A stretch of DNA of 64,000 bases, from NCBI RefSeq assembly GCF_019175365.1, contig NZ_CP059572.1, forward strand, positions 7,006,001 through 7,070,000. Direction: 5' to 3'. A program made the position numbers and the translations under genes. Under the pieces are notes generated by a model, which saw only the letters and a list, made by a program, of their open reading frames with translations, made no database searches and was not told where the DNA came from. The DNA is from Actinomadura graeca. GTDB lineage: Bacteria > Actinomycetota > Actinomycetes > Streptosporangiales > Streptosporangiaceae. Shown here one piece after another: positions 37,703 through 46,431 of the stretch. Numbering within the stretch: the stretch's first letter is position 1; each line of letters opens with the position of its first letter.

Positions 37703-39028
37703 ATGAGATCGACGACTGCGGAAGGTGACCAGTTGAGCGGCGAGGAGCCCGGGTACGTCCCCCCGGACCACAGGACCACCGCCGAGTTCGCCGCGCCCGG
37801 CGGCACCACCCCCGGCGCGGGCGCGACCTCCGTCGACGGGCCGGCGGACCCGAACGCGACGTCCCGGGACCTCCCGTCCGACGACATCGCGGACGACCCC
37901 ACCGACGACCTTCCGCCCGCCACGGTCACCGATTTCGCCGGGCCGCCGCCGGTCACGATGACCGACCCCGAGCCGGCCCCGGCGACGCTGACGGACCCCG
38001 AGAAGGCCCCGGCGACCCTGACCGACCCCGAGGAGGCCCTCGCGACGTCGGCGGACGCCGGAAAGGCCCCGACGACGCTGACCGACGCCGTCGTCGAGTC
38101 CCCGGCATCACCGGACGACTCGTCCACGGTGGAGTCGCCGCGCCCCGCGGCCGCCGGGGCTCCGTCGGTGCCCGCGGCGGGAACGTTCCCCTGGACGGCG
38201 CAGTTCGGCGCCGAGGAGGAGCGCCCGCCCGCGCCGCCCGCGCCGCCGGTCCCTCTCCCGGCCGCGGCCGCGATGCGCTCGCCCGCGCCCCCACCGCCCC
38301 CCTCGCCGTCTCCGGCACCGCCCGCGGCCGCTCCGCCGAACCAGGTGACGGCCCCGGCCTCACCGGTCTCCCTCCCGCCGGTCGCGTCCCCGGACGGCGG
38401 GACCCGGTCCCGCCGTCGCGGCCCGCTGCTCGCCGCCGCAGGCGCCGCCGCCGTGCTCATCGTCATCGGGGTCGTCGGCGCGGCGCTGCTCATGGGCGGC
38501 GGCTCCGGCGGGAAGGACGCCGCGTCCGCGACACCCTCGGCCGGGGCGTCGGGGGTGCCGACCGGCGCCTCCTCACCGGCCCCCACCGGCGGTCCGGGCG
38601 GCGGGCCGACCGGACCGGCGACGCCCGCCCCGTCCGGCGCGCCGGTCGCGACGCCCCCCGGGGCGCCGCCCGGAGGGACCACTCCAGCGGTGCCCGCCAC
38701 CCCGGCCGGACCCGTGCTGACCGGGAACGGCATCACCTACCGGCTCGTCCAGCAGGACGAGGGCTACTACGAGGGCAGCCTGGTCATCACCAACCGGACC
38801 GGACGGCCCATGACCACGTGGCGCCTCACGTTCGACGCGCCGTCGGCCGACGTCAAGAACATCTGGGGCGCCAGGCTCGTCCGCGGCGGCGGCAGGGCCG
38901 AGATCGAGAACCTGCCGGGTGCCGCCGCGATCCCGCCGGGCGGCACCTGGGAGGTCCGTTTCGGCGCCGAAGGGACGGCGGCGACGCCGGAGCGGTGCCG
39001 GATCAACGGCCGCGCCTGCGGTTTCTGA
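37703..39028 (+). CDS. Membrane protein with TDPE-type repeats and a C-terminal CBM2-like domain
   Basis: The 441-residue protein has three parts. The cytoplasmic N-terminal region (to about 235) is rich in Pro, Ala, Thr, Asp and Glu, with imperfect repeats around LTDPEKAPATLTDPEE. One membrane helix follows (LLAAAGAAAVLIVIGVVGAALL). Then comes a Pro/Gly/Thr-rich stalk and a ~95-residue domain with TTWRLTFDAP, NIWGARLV, IPPGGTWEVRFG and two Cys near the end, resembling a family 2 carbohydrate-binding module. It may bind cell wall or external polysaccharide while its disordered part faces the cytoplasm. No catalytic domain is present. Confidence 0.75.
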   Translation: MRSTTAEGDQLSGEEPGYVPPDHRTTAEFAAPGGTTPGAGATSVDGPADPNATSRDLPSDDIADDPTDDLPPATVTDFAGPPPVTMTDPEPAPATLTDPEKAPATLTDPEEALATSADAGKAPTTLTDAVVESPASPDDSSTVESPRPAAAGAPSVPAAGTFPWTAQFGAEEERPPAPPAPPVPLPAAAAMRSPAPPPPPSPSPAPPAAAPPNQVTAPASPVSLPPVASPDGGTRSRRRGPLLAAAGAAAVLIVIGVVGAALLMGGGSGGKDAASATPSAGASGVPTGASSPAPTGGPGGGPTGPATPAPSGAPVATPPGAPPGGTTPAVPATPAGPVLTGNGITYRLVQQDEGYYEGSLVITNRTGRPMTTWRLTFDAPSADVKNIWGARLVRGGGRAEIENLPGAAAIPPGGTWEVRFGAEGTAATPERCRINGRACGF

Positions 39029-39081
39029 CCGGCCTCCACGGCGCGGGAAACCCGCCGCCGACGCGGCGCTAGGCTTCTGAC

Positions 39082-39846
39082 ATGCGTATCGCCAGGTTCG
39101 CCACGGACGAGGGCATGTCCTTCGGAGTGGTGGAGGAGAACACCGTCGCCGCGGTCGCGGCCCATCCGTTCGGGGAGCTGACCTTCACCGGGCAGCGCCT
39201 CCCGCTCGCCGACGTCCGGCTGCTGGCGCCGATCCTGCCGAGCAAGGTCATCGCGATCGGCAAGAACTACGCGGAGCACGCCCGCGAGATGGGCGCCGAA
39301 CCGCCCGCCGAGCCGGTGCTCTTCGCCAAGCCCTCCACCGCCGTGATCGGGCCCGGAGAGGCCGTCGCCTACCCGCAGAAGCTGTCCGAGCGGGTGGACT
39401 ACGAAGGCGAGCTGGCCCTCGTCATCGGCCGCATGTGCCGCGAGGTGCCCGCCTCCCGCGCCGCCGAGGTGATCCTCGGTTACACCTGCGCCAACGACGT
39501 CACCGCCCGCGACCTGCAGAAGAAGGACGGGCAGTGGACGCGGGCCAAGGGCTTCGACACCTTCTGCCCCCTCGGCCCCTGGATCGAGACCGAGGCCGAC
39601 CCGTCCGACCTCGCGATCTCCACCACCGTCAACGGCGAGGCCCGCCAGGACGCGCGCACCTCCCAGCTGCTCCACGACGTCCCGGCGCTCGTCGAGTACG
39701 TCAGCCAGGTCATGACGCTGCTGCCCGGCGACGTGATCCTCACCGGCACCCCCGCCGGGGTCGGCCCCCTGGAGATCGGCGACGAGGTGACCGTGACCGT
39801 CGAGGGCGTCGGCTCCCTCACCAACCGCGTCGTCGCCCGGGAGTGA
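39082..39846 (+). CDS. Fumarylacetoacetate hydrolase family protein
   Basis: The 254-residue protein has the FAH C-terminal fold: AIGKNYAEHAREMG, metal-binding acids in VDYEGELALVIGR, GYTCANDVTARDLQ, KGFDTFCPLGPWI and GDVILTGTPAGVGP. Members cleave C-C bonds of acylpyruvates or act as hydratases or decarboxylases. The length fits the short 2-hydroxyhepta-2,4-diene-1,7-dioate isomerase/acylpyruvase group. In many actinomycetes this gene lies beside gltX, but no gltX is seen here. The substrate is uncertain. Confidence 0.92.
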   Translation: MRIARFATDEGMSFGVVEENTVAAVAAHPFGELTFTGQRLPLADVRLLAPILPSKVIAIGKNYAEHAREMGAEPPAEPVLFAKPSTAVIGPGEAVAYPQKLSERVDYEGELALVIGRMCREVPASRAAEVILGYTCANDVTARDLQKKDGQWTRAKGFDTFCPLGPWIETEADPSDLAISTTVNGEARQDARTSQLLHDVPALVEYVSQVMTLLPGDVILTGTPAGVGPLEIGDEVTVTVEGVGSLTNRVVARE

Positions 39847-39906
39847 CGGGCGGCCTGTCGTACGGCGTCCCTAAGCTGGGAGGGGCGCCGCACGAAGGGG
39901 GAGGTC

Positions 39907-40542
39907 ATGACGTTCACCGGTTTCACCAGTGAGACCTTCGAGTTCTATGAGGGCCTCCTGGCCGACAACAGCAAGTCCTACTGGACGGCCCACAAGGACA
40001 CCTACGAACAGCACGTGCGCGGGCCCATGACGGACCTGTGCGCCGAGCTCGAAGAGGAGTTCGGCACGGCCAAGCTGTTCCGCCCCTACCGCGACGTGCG
40101 GTTCAGCAAGGACAAGACCCCCTACAAGGCGCATCAGGGCGCTCACATCAGCGGTGGGTTCTACGTCCAGGTCGACGCCGACGGCCTCATGGTCGCCGGC
40201 GGCATGTACGCGCCCACGCCCGAGCAGCTCCGCCGCTACCGCGCCGCCGTCGACTCCAGCGCCTCCGGCAAGGAGCTCCAGGCCATCGTCGACGACCTCC
40301 GCTCGTCCGGGATGGAGATCGCGGGCGACCGGCTCAAGACCCGCCCGCGCGGCACCCCCGCGGACCATCCCCGCCTCGACCTGCTGCGGCACCGCTCCCT
40401 GTACGCCCACCAAGGCTGGCCCGCCGATCCGTGGATGCAGACCCCCGAGGTCCTGTCACGCGTCCGCGAGTCGTGGCGGCGCCTCCGCCCGCTCGTCGAC
40501 TGGGGGAACGAGCACATCGGCCCGGCCGAGTCCACCCGCTGA
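39907..40542 (+). CDS. DUF2461 family protein
   Basis: The 211-residue protein matches the DUF2461/TIGR02453 family: FTGFTSETFEFYEGLLADNSKSYW at the start, PYRDVRFSKDKTPYKAHQGAHISGGFYVQVDADGLMVAGGMY in the middle, and RGTPADHPRLDLLRHRSLY later. Function of the family is not established. The ATG has GGGGGAGGTC upstream. It lies 60 bp after the FAH-family gene. Confidence 0.92.
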   Translation: MTFTGFTSETFEFYEGLLADNSKSYWTAHKDTYEQHVRGPMTDLCAELEEEFGTAKLFRPYRDVRFSKDKTPYKAHQGAHISGGFYVQVDADGLMVAGGMYAPTPEQLRRYRAAVDSSASGKELQAIVDDLRSSGMEIAGDRLKTRPRGTPADHPRLDLLRHRSLYAHQGWPADPWMQTPEVLSRVRESWRRLRPLVDWGNEHIGPAESTR

Positions 40543-40727
40543 CGTCCCCGCGGCCTTCCGCCGGCCGCGCCCGGCGGGGCTCGCCGCCCCCTCCCGACCG
40601 CCCTCACCTCGGGCGTCGGGACCGTCCGCGTGAACCTCGGGAATCGTTTTGGCGCAGGTCCCCGGGTCCTGTATTCTCCTTGAGGCGCGAGCGACCGGCC
40701 GGAGACGGCCAGAGCTCCGTACCACAC

Positions 40728-40799
40728 TGGGGTATGGTGTAATCGGCAGCACGAGTGATTCTGGTTCACTTAGTCTAGGTTCGAGTCCTGGTACCCCAG
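40728..40799 (+). tRNA. tRNA-Gln (anticodon CTG)
   Basis: 72 nt. The acceptor stem TGGGGTA pairs with TACCCCA, and the anticodon stem AGTGA/TCACT holds the loop TTCTGGT with anticodon CTG. The T arm contains GGTTCGAGTCC. The discriminator is G. CCA is not encoded. Confidence 0.95.
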
Positions 40800-40821
40800 C
40801 TGCGTCCATTCTTATGGACAC

Positions 40822-40894
40822 GCCCCCGTCGTCTAGTGGCCTAGGACGCCGCCCTCTCAAGGCGGTAACGGCGGTTCGAATCCGCTCGGGGGTA
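40822..40894 (+). tRNA. tRNA-Glu (anticodon CTC), copy 1
   Basis: 73 nt. The acceptor stem GCCCCCG pairs with CGGGGGT (G-U at the end). Anticodon stem CCGCC/GGCGG holds loop CTCTCAA with anticodon CTC. The T loop is GGTTCGAATCC and the discriminator is A. It follows tRNA-Gln by 22 bp. Confidence 0.95.
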
Positions 40895-40911
40895 CACGGC
40901 ACGCAGTTTCC

Positions 40912-40946
40912 AGCCCCGTTCACCGTCAATGGTGACCGGGGCTTTT
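40912..40946 (+). terminator. Terminator after tRNA-Gln and tRNA-Glu copy 1
   Basis: AGCCCCG...CACC-GTCAAT-GGTG...CGGGGCT is followed by TTTT. It separates the first tRNA pair from the second tRNA-Glu. Confidence 0.75.
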
Positions 40947-41042
40947 CCGTCCCGCCGATATCGGGAATCCGGTTCGAGGCGCGGGCCGGGTTCCGGTAGG
41001 CTGGGCGAGGCCCGAGCGGGAGATCGCGAAGGCCGCAGTCCG

Positions 41043-41115
41043 GCCCCCGTCGTCTAGTGGCCTAGGACGCCGCCCTCTCAAGGCGGTAACGGCGGTTCGA
41101 ATCCGCTCGGGGGTA
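41043..41115 (+). tRNA. tRNA-Glu (anticodon CTC), copy 2
   Basis: Identical over all 73 nt to copy 1, 148 bp downstream of it. The flanks are not the same, so the duplicated unit is the tRNA itself. It marks the left edge of the accessory-looking block. Confidence 0.95.
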
Positions 41116-41197
41116 CCTTTCGCGCCACACGACCCGATGCCGGGATGTCCCCGAGGTCCGGGTCGAGCCGCACCGAGGCCATCACTACGCTGAGCCG

Positions 41198-42046
41198 ATG
41201 GTCATCGAGACCGATCTGGAACTGGACGACGGCCGGACCCTGCACGTCTACGACACCGGCGCGGGCGCCGCCGGGCGCCTCACCGTCTTCTGGCATCACG
41301 GCACACCGAACATCGGCGCGCCCCCCGCACCCCTGTTCCCGGCCGCCGCCCGTCTCGGTGTCCGCTGGGTGTCCCATGACCGGCCGGGATACGGCGGCTC
41401 CACGCCGCTCCCCGGCCGGGACGTGGCGTCCGCCGCCGCCGACGTCTCCCGCGTCGCCGACGCGCTGGGCATCGGGCGGTTCGCGGTCATGGGCCATTCC
41501 GGCGGAGGCCCGCACGCCCTCGCCTGTGGGACGCTGCTGGCCGACCGGGTCGTGGGCGTGGTCGCCATCGCCGGCCCCGCGCCGTTCCACGCGGAGGGCC
41601 TCGACTGGTACGAGGGGATGGGGGCGGCGTCCGCCGCGTCCCTGCGCGCCGCGGCGGGCGGACGCGCGGAGAAGGAACGTCACGAGGCGTCCGCCCGATT
41701 CGACCCGGAGATGTTCACCCCGGCGGACCACGACGCGCTCGCCGGAGCGTGGTCCTGGCTGAACGACGTCGTCGGACCGGCGGTCGAGGCCGGTCCGGCG
41801 GCGCTCATCGACGACGACCTCGCCTACGTCGCCCCCTGGGGGTTCGACCCCGCCCGCATGAGCGTCCCCGCCCTCTTCCTGCACGGGGCGCGTGACCGCA
41901 TCGTGCCGAGCGCGCACGGCGCATGGCTCGCCTCGCGATGCGGTCCCGCGGAGTTGCGGCTCTCTCCGGAAGACGGGCACATCTCCATCCTGAACTCCGC
42001 CGAAGCGGCCCTGGAATGGCTCGCTACACGTGACGCGGCAAGCTGA
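41198..42046 (+). CDS. Alpha/beta hydrolase
   Basis: The 282-residue protein has the alpha/beta hydrolase order: strand with HHGTPNIGAP (oxyanion region), SHDRPGYGGSTP, nucleophile elbow GHSGGGPHALAC, a cap region, FLHGARDRIVP with the acid, and the final His in EDGHISIL. It is a typical small serine hydrolase. The substrate is unknown. It is the first gene after the tandem tRNA-Glu genes. Confidence 0.9.
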   Translation: MVIETDLELDDGRTLHVYDTGAGAAGRLTVFWHHGTPNIGAPPAPLFPAAARLGVRWVSHDRPGYGGSTPLPGRDVASAAADVSRVADALGIGRFAVMGHSGGGPHALACGTLLADRVVGVVAIAGPAPFHAEGLDWYEGMGAASAASLRAAAGGRAEKERHEASARFDPEMFTPADHDALAGAWSWLNDVVGPAVEAGPAALIDDDLAYVAPWGFDPARMSVPALFLHGARDRIVPSAHGAWLASRCGPAELRLSPEDGHISILNSAEAALEWLATRDAAS

Positions 42047-42047
42047 G

Positions 42048-42290
42048 GGCGGCGGCGAGCAGGCCCCCAGCGAACAGCGTCCCCGCTGAGAGCGGCAGGC
42101 GCGCTCGTGACCTCGGGCGATCCGGACGGCGGCCGGGCTCGCGACCATCATGACAAGGGCGACCGGCAGCAGAATCAGCCCGGCCTCGGGCGCCGACGAA
42201 CCGAAATGCGCCGCGAGCTGGCCGCCTGCCCCGGGCTGGCGGAGATAGTGACGACCCGCGCGCAGCACGGCCCTGGCGCGCTGCGCAAGG
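42048..42290 (-). pseudogene. Remnant of an MFS (DHA2/EmrB-like) drug efflux gene
   Basis: On the minus strand one frame reads HFGSSAPEAGLILLPVALVM and continues MVASPAAVRIARGHE, like the mid-protein helix and loop of DHA2 efflux pumps. A few codons later the match continues in another frame as ARLPLSAGTLFAGGLLAAAL. The rest of a ~470-residue transporter is absent on both sides. This indicates a frameshifted and deleted relic. It fills most of the gap between the hydrolase and the TDT gene. Confidence 0.5.
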
Positions 42291-42463
42291 TGGAGCCGAC
42301 CTCGGCATCCTCGCCGACGCGGGCCTGGACGAGCGCCGGTCCGCCCGCCCCCATGTGCGCGATCAGCGGTGGCGGGGACGGCCTCCGATACGGACTGCCA
42401 CGCCGGTGGAAAGGGCGTGACCGCTCCTCGCCAACACCGCCGCGACACGGTAGTAGAAAGGCG

Positions 42464-43405
42464 GTGGACAGCCGAGCGACCGGACGCGCCGCCCAGCCCT
42501 GGGGCGCGCAGGTCATGGCCACCGGCATCGTCTCGCTGGGCCTGCGTCTCGCCGGGTTCCTCTGGGCCGCGCGTGGCCTGCTGGTGATCACCGCGGCGTT
42601 GTGGCTGGTCCTGGCGGTGACGTTCTGCGGGCTGCTGCTCGACGGCGCCCGCAGGGAGGAGCTGGCCGCCCCCGCCGTGCTGACGAGCGTGGCGGGTACC
42701 GGCGTCCTCGGCAACGGCATCGCGCTGACCGGCCATTCCGCGGCGGCCGCGGTCCTCCTCACCGTCACCGCGGTTCTTTGGCTGCTGCTCCTGCCGCGGG
42801 TGCTGCGCCGTCTCGGGCGGAGCCTGCCGGGGGCGGCGTACCTGGTGACGGTCGCGACGCAGTCGGTGGCCGGGCTCGCGGCGGCGCTGGCCGTCCCGCT
42901 GTCGGCGCCCTGGCTCACCTGGGCGGCGGGCGTGCTGCTCGCCGCGGGCCTCGCCCTGTACGCGCTGGTGCTCTCCCGCTTCGATCTCGGCCAGCTCCAC
43001 CGGGGCGCGGGCGACCACTGGGTGGTGGCCGGAAGCCTGTCGATCTCCGCTCTGGCCTGCGCCCGGCTGGCCGCCGCGACCGGCCGCCCGGAACCGCTGA
43101 CGTGGCTGACGCTGGCGATCCTGGCCGCGGCGCTCTCCTGGTACGCGGTGCTGGCCGTCCTGGAGGTCGTGCGCCCGCGTCCCCGCTACGACCCGCGCCG
43201 CTGGTCCACGGTCTTCCCGCTCGGCATGACGGCGGTGAGCGCGATGACGGCCGCGACGGTCTGCGCCGTCCCGTGGCTCAGGCCGGTCGGCGAGGCCCTC
43301 CTCTGCCCCGCCGTGCTCGCCTGGCTGATCGTCGCGTCCGGTGCCGTCCGCCGTGCGTCCGGACGGCCCCGGTCCCGGCGTCCCGGCCCCGTTCCGGTCG
43401 ACTAG
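42464..43405 (+). CDS. TDT family (tellurite-resistance/dicarboxylate transporter-like) membrane protein
   Basis: The ~313-residue protein has about ten hydrophobic helices and the N-terminal motif MATGIVSLGLRLAGF, like the GTGI(V) signature of the TDT/C4-dicarboxylate transporter family (TehA, Mae1, SLAC1-like). GTG 42464 is a choice by homology: AAAGG is only 2-3 nt before it, so a nearby internal ATG (about codon 18) could be used. The frame is open further upstream, but that part crosses the MFS relic. Substrate unknown. Confidence 0.7.
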   Translation: MDSRATGRAAQPWGAQVMATGIVSLGLRLAGFLWAARGLLVITAALWLVLAVTFCGLLLDGARREELAAPAVLTSVAGTGVLGNGIALTGHSAAAAVLLTVTAVLWLLLLPRVLRRLGRSLPGAAYLVTVATQSVAGLAAALAVPLSAPWLTWAAGVLLAAGLALYALVLSRFDLGQLHRGAGDHWVVAGSLSISALACARLAAATGRPEPLTWLTLAILAAALSWYAVLAVLEVVRPRPRYDPRRWSTVFPLGMTAVSAMTAATVCAVPWLRPVGEALLCPAVLAWLIVASGAVRRASGRPRSRRPGPVPVD

Positions 43406-43424
43406 GGGCCGGACGGCCGTGGAC

Positions 43425-43462
43425 GCGTGCGGGCCCCGGCCGGCCGGCCGGGGCCCGCACGC
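43425..43462. terminator. Bidirectional terminator between TDT and MMPL genes
   Basis: An 18-bp perfect stem begins GCGTGCGGGCCCCGGCCG around a 2-nt centre, between convergent genes. It lies 3 bp before the MMPL stop. No U-tract. Confidence 0.7.
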
Positions 43463-43464
43463 CG

Positions 43465-45525
43465 TCAGTGGTGGGCGACCTCGCGGGGGCGGGCGTGGGC
43501 GGAGGGGGTGCGGGACAGGCTGCCCGGCCACCAGAAGCGGCGGCCGGTGTCGAGGGCCAGGGCGGGCACGATGACCGAGCGGACGAGGAAGGTGTCCAGC
43601 AGGACGCCGAGGGCGACCAGGACCCCGATCTGCACCATCATCGTGATGGGCATGACCGCGAGGACGCCGAAGGTGCTGGCCAGGACGACCCCGGCGCTGG
43701 AGATGACGCCGCCGGTGAGGCCGAGGGCGCGCAGCGTGCCGGTGCGGTGGTCGGAGAGGGCGACCTCCTCGCGGACGCGGGAGACGAGGAACAGGTTGTA
43801 GTCGACGCCCAGGGCGACCATGAACAGGAAGCCCATGAGGGCCAGCTGGGTGTCCAGGGCGGGGAAGCCGAACGCGTACCGGAACAGCAGCCAGCCGCCG
43901 CCGAGCGCCGCGAAGTAGGACGCGACGACGGTGGCGATGATCAGGAGCGGGGCGACCAGCGCGCGGAGCAGGACCATGAGGATCAGCAGGACGACGCCGA
44001 GGACGAGCGGGATCACGACGCGGCGGTCGTGGGCCTGGGCCTCGTCCAGGTCGAGTTCACCGGCGGCGCCCGCGCCGACGTTCGCGTGCGGGACGGCCGC
44101 GCGGATCCGCTTGACGGCGTCTCTGGCGGCCTCGTTGTCGGGCGGCGCGGTGAGCACGACGTCCGTCCTGGTGAGGCGGCCGTCGGTGCTGGGCTGGGGC
44201 GTCCCGACGTCGGCGACCCCTGGGACGTTCCGCAGTGCGGCGGTGACCGGTGAGTCGGAGACGACCTGGATCGGGCGGGTCCGGTCGCCGGGGTAGTGCG
44301 CGTTCAGGAGCCGCTCGCCGACGGCGGAGGCGGGCGTGGTGGTGAGGAAGTGCTCGCGGTCCAGCCCGGTGCTGATGCCGAGCGCCCCGGCCGCGAGACC
44401 GGCGAGGACGGCCGTCCCGGCGATCCAGACGAGCCGGGGACGGGCGGCGACGCGGCGTCCGACGCGGTCCCAGACGCCGCCCCCGGCCGGCGGCGCGTCG
44501 CCGTGGCGCGGGATGCGGGGCCAGAAGATCCAGCGGCCGAAGATCACCAGCAGGGCGGGCAGCAGGGACATGACCACGACGAGGCCGCCGAGCACGCCGA
44601 TCGCGCCGATCGGGCCGAGCGCGTAGTTGAAGCCCATCTTCGCCGCGAGCAGGCACAGCAGGCCGAGGCACACGGTGGCGGCGGAGGCGATGACCGGGGC
44701 GGCGGCGCGCCGGAGGGCGACGCGCATCGCCTCGTGCCGGTCGGCGTGGCGGCGGAGCTCCTCGCGGTAGCGGGCGAGCAGGAGCAGCGCGTAGTCGGTG
44801 GTGATGCCGAAGACCAGCGCGTTGAGGATGGCGGACATGCCGTCCGCGACGTAGAGGCCGGCGTGCTCGGCCAGGAGGTAGACGGCGGCGCTGGTGACCT
44901 GGAGGGAGATCGCCGCGTTCACCAGCGGCAGCAGCCACAGGAGCGGGCTGCGGTAGGTGATGAGCAGGACGGCGGTGACCAGGACCATCGTGATGACCAG
45001 CAGCAGCTTGTCGATCTTCTCGAAGGCGTCGCCGACGTCGAGCGCGGAACCGGCGGGGCCGGTGAGGCGGACCCGCAGTCCCGGCGGCGCGTCCCGCTCG
45101 ACCCGGTCGCGGATCCTCCCGGCGTTCTCGGAGAGGTCGTCGCCGTCCGGCAGCGGGATGGTCAGCATCAGCGCCCGTCCGTCGCGGGACGGGACGGCCG
45201 GGGCGATCCGGCCCTCGGCGACGGGGGCCAGGGCGCGGCGGTCGGCTTCGGCGCGCGCGCGGTCGGCGGCGGTGATCCCGGAGTCGCGGACGTAGGCGAC
45301 GATGCCCGGTGCCATCTGGCCACCCGCGAAACGCGGCGTCAGCTCCTCGACCTTCGTGGACTGGGCTCCGCGTGGAAGCTCGGCGGTGGACCTGCCCTCG
45401 ACCACGTCCGACAGCTTCCCCGCCAGGGGGACGGCCAGGACGACGATCGCGATCCAGAGCAGCAGGACCGCCCATTTGGTGAGGCGCCCTGTGGGCAGCG
45501 CGGCGAGTTTGCGTGAGAGCAGCAC
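43465..45525 (-). CDS. MMPL family RND transporter
   Basis: The ~686-residue protein has the MMPL plan: one N-terminal helix, an extracytoplasmic domain with PRGAQSTKVEELTPRF, a block of five helices including the GITTDYALLLLARYREEL motif, a second extracytoplasmic domain, and a second block with LGVDYNLFLVSRVREE. These GxxxDY motifs belong to the proton relay. The GTG at 45525 has GGAAAGGAGAG upstream; longer starts are unlikely. MMPL proteins export lipids, siderophores or drugs in actinobacteria. It lies downstream of an ArsR-type regulator on the same strand. Confidence 0.93.
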   Translation of the reverse strand: MLLSRKLAALPTGRLTKWAVLLLWIAIVVLAVPLAGKLSDVVEGRSTAELPRGAQSTKVEELTPRFAGGQMAPGIVAYVRDSGITAADRARAEADRRALAPVAEGRIAPAVPSRDGRALMLTIPLPDGDDLSENAGRIRDRVERDAPPGLRVRLTGPAGSALDVGDAFEKIDKLLLVITMVLVTAVLLITYRSPLLWLLPLVNAAISLQVTSAAVYLLAEHAGLYVADGMSAILNALVFGITTDYALLLLARYREELRRHADRHEAMRVALRRAAAPVIASAATVCLGLLCLLAAKMGFNYALGPIGAIGVLGGLVVVMSLLPALLVIFGRWIFWPRIPRHGDAPPAGGGVWDRVGRRVAARPRLVWIAGTAVLAGLAAGALGISTGLDREHFLTTTPASAVGERLLNAHYPGDRTRPIQVVSDSPVTAALRNVPGVADVGTPQPSTDGRLTRTDVVLTAPPDNEAARDAVKRIRAAVPHANVGAGAAGELDLDEAQAHDRRVVIPLVLGVVLLILMVLLRALVAPLLIIATVVASYFAALGGGWLLFRYAFGFPALDTQLALMGFLFMVALGVDYNLFLVSRVREEVALSDHRTGTLRALGLTGGVISSAGVVLASTFGVLAVMPITMMVQIGVLVALGVLLDTFLVRSVIVPALALDTGRRFWWPGSLSRTPSAHARPREVAHH

Positions 45526-45639
45526 GAGGTGCTCTCCTTTCCGTGGAGGTGTCGTGTCGCGGTGAGCACGCCGGAAGGCGTGGTGATGCGGGGCTTCCGC
45601 CCGCCCGGGCCGCCGGGCTGCCACCCGGCGGCCCGGGCC

Positions 45640-46224
45640 TCAGTCGGCCGGGTCGTCCTCCTCGCGGGTCTCGGGGAACGCCAGGAACCTGACGAGGAGG
45701 GTGCGCGCGTCCGGCGGCGGGTCGCCGTCGGCCCGCTTGTAGCGGTACAGCAGCGCGATGTAGTCCTCGAAGAAGGGACGGACCTGGTCCATCGTCAGGG
45801 TGACGCTGGAGAAGGAGAACAGCAGCGCGTCCGCCCAGTCGCCGAGGCCGTCGCGGGCCCGCTGGAACCGGGCGAGCTGTTCCATCTCGGTCGCGAACTC
45901 CAGCCGGGTGAGCTCCTCCACCGCCTCGCGCATCCGCGGCGACTGCTCGCTGTAGCGGGGGAGACGCCGGTCGCCGGGGACGGTGCGCCACCAGCGTTCC
46001 CGGCCGCGTCCGAGCTCGGGGACCTCCTCGATGAAGCCGTGCTTGGCGAGCTGGCGCAGGTGGTAGCTCGTCGCGCCGGTGCTCTGGCCGAGCGCGCGGG
46101 CGAGCGTGGTGGACGAGACCGGGCCGTCCCGCATGATCTCGGCGATCCGCTGCCGCAGCGGGTGGGCGAGGAGCCGCACCTGGCGCGGGTCGGTGAGCTC
46201 CTCGGGAGGAGGCTGGTCCGTCAT
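45640..46224 (-). CDS. ArsR/SmtB-type winged-helix regulator
   Basis: The 194-residue protein has an N-terminal winged helix (QVRLLAHPLRQRIAEIMRDGPVSSTTLARALGQSTGATSYHLRQLAKHGFIEEV in outline) followed by a ~100-residue helical effector-type domain. The ATG at 46224 starts MTDQPPPEELTDP; an upstream ATG at 46260 would run through the TGCAAA palindrome. It precedes the MMPL gene by 114 bp on the same strand and probably controls it. No metal-binding Cys pair is seen. Confidence 0.88.
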   Translation of the reverse strand: MTDQPPPEELTDPRQVRLLAHPLRQRIAEIMRDGPVSSTTLARALGQSTGATSYHLRQLAKHGFIEEVPELGRGRERWWRTVPGDRRLPRYSEQSPRMREAVEELTRLEFATEMEQLARFQRARDGLGDWADALLFSFSSVTLTMDQVRPFFEDYIALLYRYKRADGDPPPDARTLLVRFLAFPETREEDDPAD

Positions 46225-46242
46225 GAGCAGGACGCTATGGCG

Positions 46243-46259
46243 TGCAAAGAGCCTTTGCA
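46243..46259. promoter_or_regulatory. Probable operator of the ArsR/MMPL unit
   Basis: Perfect inverted repeat TGCAAA-GAGCC-TTTGCA, 18 bp upstream of the ArsR-type gene start and between it and the rightward XRE gene. It fits autoregulation. Confidence 0.55.
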
Positions 46260-46431
46260 ACGGTTGTTGGCAAGGTTCACCGGACGGGGTGAGGGTGTGC
46301 CTTCCCGCACGACCTGAGAGGGAGCGGCGGGCTCACTCCGGGGGCCGAGAAGTGTTCCCGTGTCCATGGCTGACGGGCGCGACGGCGGTCAATTAAAATC
46401 ATTCGGCAGTCCGAGGAGGGAAGGGGACCAG

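Noticed and set aside
40822..41115. tRNA-Glu pair as attL/attR of an integrated element
   Set aside because: The copies are only 148 bp apart, and no integrase or excisionase gene was found between or near them.
41078..43531. 817-codon minus-strand frame across tRNA-Glu, the hydrolase and the TDT gene
   Set aside because: Mostly shadow sequence. Only the short MFS-like part near 42100-42210 has family character, reported as a relic.
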